A DNA stretch of 64,000 nt from Duganella sacchari (GTDB taxonomy: Bacteria; Pseudomonadota; Gammaproteobacteria; Burkholderiales; Burkholderiaceae_D), in contig NZ_FRCX01000017.1 in the NCBI RefSeq assembly GCF_900143065.1, forward strand, positions 1 through 64,000, written 5' to 3'. The notes below the pieces were generated by a model. The model searched no databases. It was not told where the DNA came from and saw nothing but the letters and a program-made list of their open reading frames with translations. The position numbers and the translations under genes are program-made. Below are positions 17,055 through 24,612 of this stretch, piece after piece (position 1 is the first letter of the stretch; each line of letters starts with the position of its first letter).

Positions 17055-18914
17055 ATGATGATGAAATCCCTGCTCGCCGCCGGCTTGCTGACCGGCGTTG
17101 CGATGGCGCCCGCGCACGCCGCTTTTAATCCCGCCGATACGTCGGTGCAGATGTTCCGCTGGAAGTGGAACGATATCGCCAAGGAATGCACAAACTGGCT
17201 TGGCCCGCAGGGCTTTGGCGCGGTGCAGGTGTCGCCGCCGCAGGCCTCGGCCAGCCTTGGCGCCTGGTGGGATGTGTACCAGCCCGTCAACTTCGCTTCG
17301 TTGAAAAGTAATATGGGTACAGAGGCCGAATTCCAGGCCATGGTCAACACCTGCCACGCGGCCAAGGTGCGCGTGTATGTGGACGTGGTAGCCAATCACC
17401 TGGCTGCAGGCTCCGGCACCGCGACGGATGGTTCGGCATGGAATTCCACCTCGCTGGCCTATCCGTATTTCAGCAGCAGCGACTTCCATCCGGCCTGCGA
17501 TATCGCGGGCGGCGACTACGGTTCGCCGGGCAACCGCTACAACGTCATCAACTGCCGGCTGAGCGGACTGCCGGACCTGCGCACCGATGGCGCCTACGTG
17601 CAAGGCCAGATCAAGAACTATCTGACCAAGCTGGTCGGCATGGGCGTGGACGGTTTCCGCTTCGACGCCGCCAAGCATATGCAGCCATCCGACATCGCAG
17701 CCATGCTGAATGGCGTGTCGCGCACCACCACGGCGGGCGAGTCGCTGTGGGTGACGCAGGAGGTTATCCCGGACAGCAATGTGGTGCGCTCGGACTACTA
17801 CAGCAATGGCACGCTGAACGAATTCCAGTACAGCTTTGCGATCAAGGCCGTGTTCCGCAACGAGAACGGCGCCAGCCTGTCGCAGATCCGCGCGATCATG
17901 GGTACGCCGGGCAACTGGGGTGGCACCTGGGGCTTTGTGCCCAGCGAGAAGGCCACGGTGTTCGTCAACAACTGGGATACCGAGCGTAACGGCAGCTCGC
18001 TGGTGGCCAGCAACTACGTTTCCGGCGCCACCAACGACACCCAGGGCACCAAACGCTATGACCTCGCCAATATCTTCATGCTGGCGTGGCCTTACGGTTC
18101 GGCGCAACTGCACTCGGGCTTCCGCTTCACCAGCTACGATCAGGCGCCGCCAAGCGCCAGTCCGTTTGACGCCAGCGGCAATCCGCTGATTAACCAGAGC
18201 TGGGACTTCATCCATCGCTGGAGCGATATCTCCAACATGGTGGCGTTCCGCGCTGCGGCCTCTGGGCAGGGCGTGGACTACTTCACCAATGGCACGGCCA
18301 ACCAGATCGCGTTTGGCCGCGGCGCCAAGGGCTTTGTCGCCATCAACAACGAATACGCTGCATGGAATGCGACGCTGCAGACGGCGCTCCCTGCCGGCAC
18401 CTACTGCAACGTGGTGCATGGTGTGCTGAATGCCGCAGGCACAGCGTGTACCAGCGACAGCGTCACGGTGGGCAGCAATGGCGTCATCAGCGTGAGTATC
18501 CCGGCCAATGGCGGTTCAGTGGTGCCGGCGGTGGCGCTGCACATCAATCAGAAGGTGGGCGGCAGTGGTGGTGGTGGTGGCGGCTCTTGCACCACGGTGC
18601 CGGTGACCTTCCGTGTGGCGAACGCCAATACGGTGGTGGGCCAGAATGTGTACGTGGTGGGCAATCGCGCGGAGCTGGGCAACTGGGTGCAGGGCAGCAG
18701 CAACCAGCTGAACATCGAAGGCAGCGGCGCCAATGTGCCATGGTCGCGCACCTTCCAGCTGCCGCCAGCGACGCCGATTCAATACAAATTCATGAAGTAC
18801 GGCGTGAATACGGTATGGGAGAGCAATCAGTCCACTGCCAGCGGCAACCGTGAAGCGATCACGCCGGCTTGCGGCGGCTCGCTGACGCTGGACGCCGGCA
18901 GCTTCAAGTTCTGA
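17055..18914 (+). CDS. Secreted alpha-amylase (GH13) with C-terminal starch-binding CBM20
   Basis: A 619-residue endo-amylase that cleaves alpha-1,4 bonds of starch outside the cell. A signal peptide ends after AHA (near residue 22). The GH13 barrel shows conserved regions VYVDVVANHL, GVDGFRFDAAKHM (nucleophile Asp), the general acid Glu in VTQEVIP and the third Asp in FVNNWDTERN. A linker GGSGGGGGGSC leads to a CBM20 module (VTFRVANANTVVGQNVYVVG to the end) with the Trp-containing GNRAELGNW and VWESNQ binding segments. The start follows ACGGAG. It is a single gene, convergent with the DUF2288 gene. Confidence 0.95.
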   Translation: MMMKSLLAAGLLTGVAMAPAHAAFNPADTSVQMFRWKWNDIAKECTNWLGPQGFGAVQVSPPQASASLGAWWDVYQPVNFASLKSNMGTEAEFQAMVNTCHAAKVRVYVDVVANHLAAGSGTATDGSAWNSTSLAYPYFSSSDFHPACDIAGGDYGSPGNRYNVINCRLSGLPDLRTDGAYVQGQIKNYLTKLVGMGVDGFRFDAAKHMQPSDIAAMLNGVSRTTTAGESLWVTQEVIPDSNVVRSDYYSNGTLNEFQYSFAIKAVFRNENGASLSQIRAIMGTPGNWGGTWGFVPSEKATVFVNNWDTERNGSSLVASNYVSGATNDTQGTKRYDLANIFMLAWPYGSAQLHSGFRFTSYDQAPPSASPFDASGNPLINQSWDFIHRWSDISNMVAFRAAASGQGVDYFTNGTANQIAFGRGAKGFVAINNEYAAWNATLQTALPAGTYCNVVHGVLNAAGTACTSDSVTVGSNGVISVSIPANGGSVVPAVALHINQKVGGSGGGGGGSCTTVPVTFRVANANTVVGQNVYVVGNRAELGNWVQGSSNQLNIEGSGANVPWSRTFQLPPATPIQYKFMKYGVNTVWESNQSTASGNREAITPACGGSLTLDAGSFKF

Positions 18915-19244
18915 TTAGTGCACGTTGGAGGGTACAGCTTTTTCCTGCTGTACCAGGATGAATGGACTGACGACGCACGCCCACAGCTGGGCGTTGTTCT
19001 CCAGCCATTCCTGCGCCTGCTGGTCGTTGACTTTGGCCAGCAGGCCAGCGTTCATCCATTGGCTGATATTGGCCTTGTCGTCGTGCGAGACGCGGACGGC
19101 CACATCGACCAGGTCCAGCGAATTGGCGACCCACACCACATTCCCCTGGGCGAAGTGTTTGAGCAGCTCGGTCCACGGCAGGCGTGCCGTTTCGCGGTTC
19201 ACTTTGTTGCGGAGGTCGAGGTCTTTTTCTGGTTTGGTTTGCAT
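18915..19244 (-). CDS. DUF2288 family protein
   Basis: A 109-residue soluble protein matching DUF2288: DLRNKVNRETARLPWTELLKH at the start, then VWVANSLDLVDVAVRVSHDDKANI. The function of the family is not known. It lies two bases after the stop of the RES toxin gene on the same strand, so it may be transcribed with the toxin-antitoxin pair, but it is a common stand-alone chromosomal gene. Confidence 0.85.
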   Translation of the reverse strand: MQTKPEKDLDLRNKVNRETARLPWTELLKHFAQGNVVWVANSLDLVDVAVRVSHDDKANISQWMNAGLLAKVNDQQAQEWLENNAQLWACVVSPFILVQQEKAVPSNVH

Positions 19245-19246
19245 GG

Positions 19247-19936
19247 TTAAATAATTTCTATCTTCGGTACTGGGCTACCCTGCCATGTTAACCGATAGAC
19301 CGGGCCTTTGCGAACATTGCCCACCAGCGCGGGGCGGAAGCAGGCCAGGTTGATGCCGCCTTCGCGCCGCACGCTCGGGTAAATAATGCCCAGCGAGCCG
19401 CCGTCCAGCAGGCGTTCGGCCAGCGTTTGCGACGCGATGTAACTGTCCGGCGCCAGGCTGGTACTGTAGCGCGGCTGGTTGCGGATGTCGTGGAAGGTGG
19501 CGGTGAAATCGGCCAGCATGCACTGGTACTGCACACTGTCGTCAAAGCGGTTGATCTCCGCGTACTCCACGGCCTTGTGGAAGCTGACCTCGGCCAGCGC
19601 CGTCTCCGCGTCAAACGCGCAATACCAGGCGCCACGGCGGCCATCGTTAAAGCGGCTGCCCTGCGGATGGGCGTAGGTAAAGGCGGCGTTGACGATGCGG
19701 AAGTTGGGCACGCCGAACACCAGCTCATCGACATTGATGCCGGCCGCGCCGCCGTTCTGCGTGCGCAGGCGCGCATTGGTGGCGTTGTCGAGGTCGAACA
19801 GGTCGCGCAGGTGGGCGTCGCTGTCGGCCAGCGGCGCCAATACGGAATCCTCGACATCCGCAAAGCGGGAGGGCAGCAGACGGCAGGTGTCGAACTGGCG
19901 TAAAGTGGTTAAAGGGGGAACGAGGCTGACCGGCAC
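19247..19936 (-). CDS. RES-domain toxin (NAD+-degrading family)
   Basis: A 229-residue RES-domain protein. RES toxins deplete NAD+ by phosphorolysis or hydrolysis and stop growth. Family features: WYCAFDAETALAEVSFHKA (conserved Tyr and Glu), the Ser near the C-terminal SLGIIYPSVRREGG and the final ACFRPALV. The start is GTG at 19936, directly after the antitoxin stop (TAAGTG), so translation is coupled. Position and partner identify it as the toxin of a type II RES/Xre module. Confidence 0.9.
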   Translation of the reverse strand: MPVSLVPPLTTLRQFDTCRLLPSRFADVEDSVLAPLADSDAHLRDLFDLDNATNARLRTQNGGAAGINVDELVFGVPNFRIVNAAFTYAHPQGSRFNDGRRGAWYCAFDAETALAEVSFHKAVEYAEINRFDDSVQYQCMLADFTATFHDIRNQPRYSTSLAPDSYIASQTLAERLLDGGSLGIIYPSVRREGGINLACFRPALVGNVRKGPVYRLTWQGSPVPKIEII

Positions 19937-20371
19937 TTACAGCCCTCCACGGCGCGCGTCCAGTAGCTGACGCACGATTTGCATGGCCAGCAAGCCGCCG
20001 CCCAGCATATAGGCCAGCGGTGTGCGGCCTTCGAAAATGTGATTACTATTGGGCAGGCTGACCCATTCATCGGCAAGTTTGTCGCCGTAGATGATGTGCA
20101 GTGCCTTGTAAATGCCCAGCAGGTAGGAAATGCGCGTGATGCAGTCCACTTCCAGCGTACGCTCTGGATGCTTTTTCCAGTCGTAGTAGCTGCTGCTGGA
20201 GACGCCGCCGAGCAATTGGCGTGCATCTTCATCGCGCACCTTCCAGGTGGCGACCAGTTTGAAAAAGCCCTTGAGGGCGGATTGGGACAGGCGTTCGCGC
20301 TCGGCCTTGGCATTCAGATCCACCAAGACGGTTGGCTCGAAGCGGCTGCGGGGGTAGGCATAGTTGAGCAT
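19937..20371 (-). CDS. Xre/MbcA/ParS-type antitoxin (DUF2384)
   Basis: A 144-residue antitoxin that precedes and should neutralise the RES toxin. The N-terminal region (about residues 35-90) is an Xre-like HTH (DARQLLGGVSSSSYYDWKK). The C-terminal DUF2384 segment carries the hallmark IFEGRTPLAYMLGGGLLAM, which in known complexes plugs the toxin's active site. Autorepression is likely: a promoter lies at 20393-20421 with a short inverted repeat CTCC/GGAG beside the start. Confidence 0.9.
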   Translation of the reverse strand: MLNYAYPRSRFEPTVLVDLNAKAERERLSQSALKGFFKLVATWKVRDEDARQLLGGVSSSSYYDWKKHPERTLEVDCITRISYLLGIYKALHIIYGDKLADEWVSLPNSNHIFEGRTPLAYMLGGGLLAMQIVRQLLDARRGGL

Positions 20372-20392
20372 AAATCCTCCGTTTGTGGAGTC

Positions 20393-20421
20393 TTTATACT
20401 CTCATTTCGGATAAATAGCAA
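20393..20421 (-). promoter_or_regulatory. Promoter of the Xre/RES toxin-antitoxin operon
   Basis: On the minus strand TTGCTA (20421-20416) and TATAAA (20398-20393) with a 17-base spacer, 22 bases before the antitoxin ATG. A CTCC-GTTTGT-GGAG inverted repeat (20377-20390) between it and the gene is a candidate operator. Confidence 0.55.
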
Positions 20422-20449
20422 TTGTGTAGCATGCCAAGGGGAGGCAGCG

Positions 20450-20884
20450 ATGAAATGGATGGCGATACCGTTAGCGGCTTTTCTGGCCGCCGGGGCGCAG
20501 GCGGCGCCCGCATTCACCGGCATCCAGGAGGAGGTCGCCCAGGTTGAGCGCGCGTTTGCGGCAACCATGAAGGCCCGCGACCATGCGGCTTTCGTCAGCT
20601 TCCTGTCCGAGGAGGCGATCTTCAGCGGCGGCACGCAGCCGTTGCGCGGCAAACAGGCGGTCGCCGACGAATGGAAAAAGTTTTACGCCAAGCCGGCTGC
20701 GCCATTCTCCTGGGAGCCGGACGAGGTCGAAGTGCTGGCCTCGGGCACGCTGGCCAAGACCGCCGGCCCCGTGTATGGCCCGGACGGAACGCTGATCGCG
20801 CGCTTCAGTTCCGTCTGGCGGCTGGAAGCGCCCAAGACCTGGCGTATCGTCTTCGATGGCGGTACCGAGGTGTGCAAGAAATAA
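20450..20884 (+). CDS. Exported SnoaL/DUF4440-like protein (NTF2 fold)
   Basis: A 144-residue protein with a signal peptide (cleavage after AQA, near residue 17) and one NTF2-like domain: VAQVERAFAATMKARDHAAFVSFLSEEAIF, then GKQAVADEWKKF, and FSSVWRLEAPKTWRIVFDGG. Such domains bind small hydrophobic ligands or act as isomerases; nothing here fixes the activity. The ATG at 20450 is preceded by GGGGAGG. A much longer upstream frame overlaps the antitoxin gene and was rejected. Convergent with the next gene, stop to stop. Confidence 0.85.
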   Translation: MKWMAIPLAAFLAAGAQAAPAFTGIQEEVAQVERAFAATMKARDHAAFVSFLSEEAIFSGGTQPLRGKQAVADEWKKFYAKPAAPFSWEPDEVEVLASGTLAKTAGPVYGPDGTLIARFSSVWRLEAPKTWRIVFDGGTEVCKK

Positions 20885-21556
20885 CTATTTGGCCTTTTCG
20901 TAGGTGCCGCCGATACCCAGGCCGGACTTGCTGTCGGCATGCAGGGCATTGCCTTCCACCGTCAATGTCATCGTCTTGAACGCGGACGGGGTAAAGGCTT
21001 CGCGGTTCTTGACGGTAAAGCCTGCCAGTCGTGCCTTGGCCCGGTCTGCTGGCAGGTTGATCCATTGGTAATCGGTGGCGGCGCCTTTCATGCGCAAGCC
21101 GGCGCGTTGCCATTGCTCGCCGCCGGGCATGTTGGTGATGGCGTCGCCGTTGCGCTTGGAAACCGCAGTGGCGGTCTTGCCGCTGGCGCTTTCAAACAAG
21201 ACTTCCACCTCCGCCAGCGGCCCTTCGTGCGGAAAACCGACGATGGCAACCCACAAGCCGGGTTCGGCGGGTTTGGTTCTGCCATAGTCATCGGCTTCGA
21301 ACAGCGCAAAATCGGGTTTTTCCTGTGGCGCGCTGGTCAGCGTGACTTCATCCCCCTTTGCGGCCCAGGTGCCATGGGCATACTGGTCGACCGCGCCATA
21401 CATGAGGGCCCATTGAAAGGTGCCATCGGCCTTGAGCAGTAATTCGGAGCCGACTTCGCTGCGGCCATTCAGGTAGTAGTGCCCGGGAAGCGTGGCGGCG
21501 AGTGCTGGCGCTGAACAGATCAGTGCCAGCACTGCGGCGGCGAGAAAGCGTTTCAT
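20885..21556 (-). CDS. Exported protein of unknown function
   Basis: A 223-residue protein with a clear signal peptide (cleavage after ALA, near residue 20). The mature part looks like mixed beta structure: GHYYLNGRSEVGSELLLKADGTFQWALMYGAVDQYAHGTW resembles a small beta-barrel lipid- or polymer-binding fold, with no obvious catalytic motif. I do not recognise a family. It starts after TAGGAG and stands alone between the NTF2-like gene and recJ. Confidence 0.75.
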   Translation of the reverse strand: MKRFLAAAVLALICSAPALAATLPGHYYLNGRSEVGSELLLKADGTFQWALMYGAVDQYAHGTWAAKGDEVTLTSAPQEKPDFALFEADDYGRTKPAEPGLWVAIVGFPHEGPLAEVEVLFESASGKTATAVSKRNGDAITNMPGGEQWQRAGLRMKGAATDYQWINLPADRAKARLAGFTVKNREAFTPSAFKTMTLTVEGNALHADSKSGLGIGGTYEKAK

Positions 21557-21635
21557 AGGAGCCTTGAGTTATTTTTAAGGCAATCCTATCACTTGCCGTA
21601 AACGCTCGCCGCCGCGTCTTCAATCGTGCGCGCGG

Positions 21636-23330
21636 TCAGGCCGGCTCGGCGTGCTCCACCAGCAACTGGACCTTGGTGACGCCGTTGTACTCGTTGGCGT
21701 CAAGGCGGAAGGCCACGCGCGCGCGGTCGCCCAGCGCATCGATGTGGCCGAACCAGATAGCGTCGTAGCGGGCGCCGTTTTTCTCCAGCAGCAGCTTGAG
21801 GTGGCGCTCCTTGAGAATGCGCTGGCTGACGATCCGGAACTCGTCGCAGAACACCGGCGGCGCAAAGCCCTGGCCCCACACCTGGCCGTCCATGAGTTCA
21901 ATGAAGGACGTGGTGTAGTAAGCATCTTCCAGCGGGCCGTCGGTTTCGATGACGCGTTCCAGCTGCTGCTTGCTGAGCCACGCACGGCCCACTTCTTCAA
22001 ACGCGGCGGCGAAAGCGTCGAACGTCTCGGCGCGCAAGGTCAGGCCGGCCGCCATCGCGTGGCCGCCAAACTTATCGATCAGCGACGGCGCTTTTTTGTA
22101 CACCAGGTCCAGCGCATCGCGCAGGTGGAAGCCGGGGATCGAGCGGCCCGAGCCCTTGATCCAGCCGTCCGCGCCTGGCGCGAAGGTGATGGTCGGGCGG
22201 TAGAACTTTTCCTTGAGGCGCGAGGCCACAATCCCGATCACGCCCTGATGCCAGGTATCGTCAAACACGCAGATGGTGCTGCTTTCGGCCGGCTCAAACG
22301 CGTCCAGGTGCAGCATGGCGGTGTCCTGCATGTCGGCTTCGATTTCGCGGCGCTTGAGGTTGATGTCATTGAGTTGCTGCGCCAGCTGCCAGGCGCGGCC
22401 CTCGTCGTCGGTAATCAGGCATTCGATCCCGAGCGACATATCTTCCAGGCGGCCGGCCGCATTCAGGCGCGGACCCAGGGCGAAACCCAGGTCGAACGGA
22501 TTGGCGTTGCGCGGCTCGCGGCCCGCCACGCGGAACAGGGCCGCCACGCCCGCGTGCATGCGGCCCATGCGCATGCGCTTGAGGCCTTGGGCGACCAGGA
22601 TGCGGTTATTGGCATCGAGGCGCACCACGTCGGCCACCGTGCCCAGTGCCACCAGGTCCAGCAGATTGTCCAGCTTGGGCTGGGTCTGGGCATCGAATAC
22701 ACCGCGCTTGCGCAGCTCGGCGCGCAGGGCCAGCAGCACGTAGAACATCACGCCGACGCCGGCGATGTGCTTGCTCGGGAAGCCGCATTCCGGCTGGTTG
22801 GGATTCACGATCACGCGCGCGGCGGGCAAGGTATCGGCCGGCAGGTGGTGATCGGTCACCACAACCTCGATGCCGCGGCGGTTGGCCTCGGCCACGCCAT
22901 CGATGCTGGCGATGCCGTTATCGACCGTGATGATGATGTCCGGCTGCTTTTCGCGCGCCGTCAGCGCCACGATTTCCGGTGTCAGGCCATAGCCATACTC
23001 GAAGCGGTTGGGCACGATGAAATCGATGTTGGCGCCCATCGCGCGCAAGCCGCGCAGCGCCACGGCGCAGGCGGTGGCGCCATCGCAGTCGTAGTCGGCC
23101 ACGATCACCATGCGCTTGCCGGCGGCGATCGAGTCGGCCAGGAACACTGCAGCGGCGTCGATATGCAGCAGGCCGGAAGGCGGAATCATGGCCGCCAGCT
23201 CGCTTGACAGCTCTTTCACGTCGGTCAGGCCGCGTGCCGCGTACAGGCGTGCCAATACAGGATGGATGCCGTTCTGGCGCAGCATTTCGGATTCGCGGAA
23301 CGGGTAGGGACGGGTGGCGATGCGGGTCAT
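21636..23330 (-). CDS. recJ: Single-stranded-DNA-specific 5'-3' exonuclease RecJ
   Basis: A 564-residue DHH-family nuclease that degrades 5'-ended single strands in RecF-pathway recombination, mismatch repair and base excision repair. Motifs: VIVADYDCDGATA (DHH motif I, metal-binding Asps), TVDNGIAS, VVTDHHLPAD (the DHH motif) and, in DHHA1, GSGRSIPGFHLRDAL and GGHAMAAGLTL. The length is normal. The upstream gene's TGA overlaps the ATG of recJ (ATGA), a pairing seen widely in Burkholderiales. Confidence 0.97.
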   Translation of the reverse strand: MTRIATRPYPFRESEMLRQNGIHPVLARLYAARGLTDVKELSSELAAMIPPSGLLHIDAAAVFLADSIAAGKRMVIVADYDCDGATACAVALRGLRAMGANIDFIVPNRFEYGYGLTPEIVALTAREKQPDIIITVDNGIASIDGVAEANRRGIEVVVTDHHLPADTLPAARVIVNPNQPECGFPSKHIAGVGVMFYVLLALRAELRKRGVFDAQTQPKLDNLLDLVALGTVADVVRLDANNRILVAQGLKRMRMGRMHAGVAALFRVAGREPRNANPFDLGFALGPRLNAAGRLEDMSLGIECLITDDEGRAWQLAQQLNDINLKRREIEADMQDTAMLHLDAFEPAESSTICVFDDTWHQGVIGIVASRLKEKFYRPTITFAPGADGWIKGSGRSIPGFHLRDALDLVYKKAPSLIDKFGGHAMAAGLTLRAETFDAFAAAFEEVGRAWLSKQQLERVIETDGPLEDAYYTTSFIELMDGQVWGQGFAPPVFCDEFRIVSQRILKERHLKLLLEKNGARYDAIWFGHIDALGDRARVAFRLDANEYNGVTKVQLLVEHAEPA

Positions 23331-24358
23331 GATTGCTTCAACAGGTGAGACAGGGAAGGCTTGCGCCAGAATTTACGTTGCGTCATGCCGGTGCTGTTGA
23401 CATCCGTCCAGCCATGGCGATGGCTGAGCATCAGGTTCACGCGCGCCACGCGGCCGGCTTTCAGCGCCGCCAGCAGCGGCGCAAACCAGTCCTGCTCAAG
23501 GCGCTGCATGCGCGCCAGCCAGTCGGCCCAGTCGCCCACCTGCGCCGGCGCGATCAGCTCCGCCAGCATGGCGGTTCCCGGTTCGGCGATCAGTTGTTGC
23601 GCATCTGGCTGGCGCTGGCTTAATGCCGCCATCCAGGCCGGGCCGCCGGCGATCGCCAGTTGGCCGCCGGGTGCGGCCGGGCCGGCGCCGCCCCACAGCC
23701 AGCAGGAATTCACCGGCTGCAGGCCGCGCGCCTGGCGCGCTTCATTGATCGGATGCTCGTGCCACAGCATCTGGATTTCATTTTGCAGGCGGCGGAAATC
23801 GCGCGCGTGATCGCCTTCCGGCAGCCAGTCGCTCATGCTCTGGGTGGTGGTGGCGTCGGGCGAGGCGGTGCTCAGCGTGGTCCAGTCATCGGCGCGCATA
23901 AACCACAGGCCGGGCGCGCCATGCAGCAGCGGTTTGCCGATGTCGTCGAAATACGGGCGGGCGATGTCATACAGGCTAAGCGACTCTGCCTCGGTCAGTT
24001 GCAGGCCGCGCAGGTCGGACAGGAGCAGGTGCGTGCGCGAGATCTGCACGTGCGCAGGCTGCAGCATGAACCAGTAGCCCTGGCTTGCCTCGGCGGCCAG
24101 TCCGCAGCCGCGCATGGCCGCGGTGGCCAGCGGCGCCCCGGTGTCCGGCTGGCCGGGCGCGCTGGCCAGGCCCAGTGCATGGGCCAGCCAGGCTTCGTGC
24201 GGCAACACGCGGCTATCGCTGTCATAACTATGATGTTGCAAGCTGCCGTGGCGCGCCAGCAACGCTGCCAGCGCCGGCGCGTTGAGCGCGCGTATCAGGT
24301 CGTTGGCCAGCTCTGGTGGAGGTAGTGCAAAGGGGATTGCGAGGGTAATTTCGTTCAT
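23327..24358 (-). CDS. Conserved protein next to recJ, RpfE-like (cofactor-independent phosphoglycerate-mutase-like)
   Basis: About 343 residues from ATG at 24358 (an upstream ATG at 24376 adds six residues and begins inside a palindrome). No signal peptide. Beta-proteobacterial genomes often have a gene of this size upstream of recJ, annotated as RpfE-like or phosphoglycerate-mutase-like. Visible segments such as QNEIQMLWHEHPINEARQARG and NSCWLWGGAG are consistent with that group, although no complete set of metal ligands is evident, so enzyme activity is doubtful. Overlaps recJ by ATGA and is probably expressed with it. Confidence 0.75.
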   Translation of the reverse strand: MNEITLAIPFALPPPELANDLIRALNAPALAALLARHGSLQHHSYDSDSRVLPHEAWLAHALGLASAPGQPDTGAPLATAAMRGCGLAAEASQGYWFMLQPAHVQISRTHLLLSDLRGLQLTEAESLSLYDIARPYFDDIGKPLLHGAPGLWFMRADDWTTLSTASPDATTTQSMSDWLPEGDHARDFRRLQNEIQMLWHEHPINEARQARGLQPVNSCWLWGGAGPAAPGGQLAIAGGPAWMAALSQRQPDAQQLIAEPGTAMLAELIAPAQVGDWADWLARMQRLEQDWFAPLLAALKAGRVARVNLMLSHRHGWTDVNSTGMTQRKFWRKPSLSHLLKQS

Positions 24359-24373
24359 CCCGAGATTGTAGGG

Positions 24374-24390
24374 CATCCCGCGACGGGATG
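24374..24390. other. Short perfect palindrome at the 5' side of the RpfE-like gene
   Basis: CATCCCG-CGA-CGGGATG, 7-bp stem and 3-base loop. It lies between the divergent RpfE-like/recJ operon and the giant surface-protein gene. It could be an operator or a weak terminator; there is no T-tract. Confidence 0.35.
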
Positions 24391-24471
24391 AATTAATTCT
24401 TTCAAGAAATTAAAATTACCAAAAAACCACGCGAATAGGAAAATTCTTAATTATTGTAAGTAAATGTTCGC

Positions 24472-24477
24472 TATAAT
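24472..24477 (+). promoter_or_regulatory. Candidate -10 box of the giant surface-protein gene
   Basis: TATAAT in an AT-rich stretch (about 24391-24500) that contrasts with the GC-rich neighbours. A -35 candidate TTAATT lies 19 bases upstream. The resulting leader would be about 130 bases and contains the hairpin at 24501-24526. Confidence 0.5.
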
Positions 24478-24500
24478 TGCGACAACTAACATGCATTAAC

Positions 24501-24526
24501 AGCATTACTCGAACCACCGTAATGCT
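24501..24526 (+). promoter_or_regulatory. Leader hairpin of the giant surface-protein gene
   Basis: Perfect 8-bp stem AGCATTAC/GTAATGCT with a 10-base loop in the proposed 5' leader, 87 bases ahead of the ATG. Could affect mRNA stability or bind a regulator; no riboswitch family recognised. Confidence 0.45.
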
Positions 24527-24612
24527 TGGTATCACCAGCCCCTGCCTACCCAAACACCGTAACAGCGGCGCCGGCCCACAACTCCAAAAACGATTTTTTT
24601 TGAAGGCCTAGA

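Noticed and set aside
19979..20449. Extended N-terminus of the NTF2-like protein through the antitoxin gene
   Set aside because: The upstream part is antisense to the antitoxin; the signal peptide and ribosome site point to ATG 20450.
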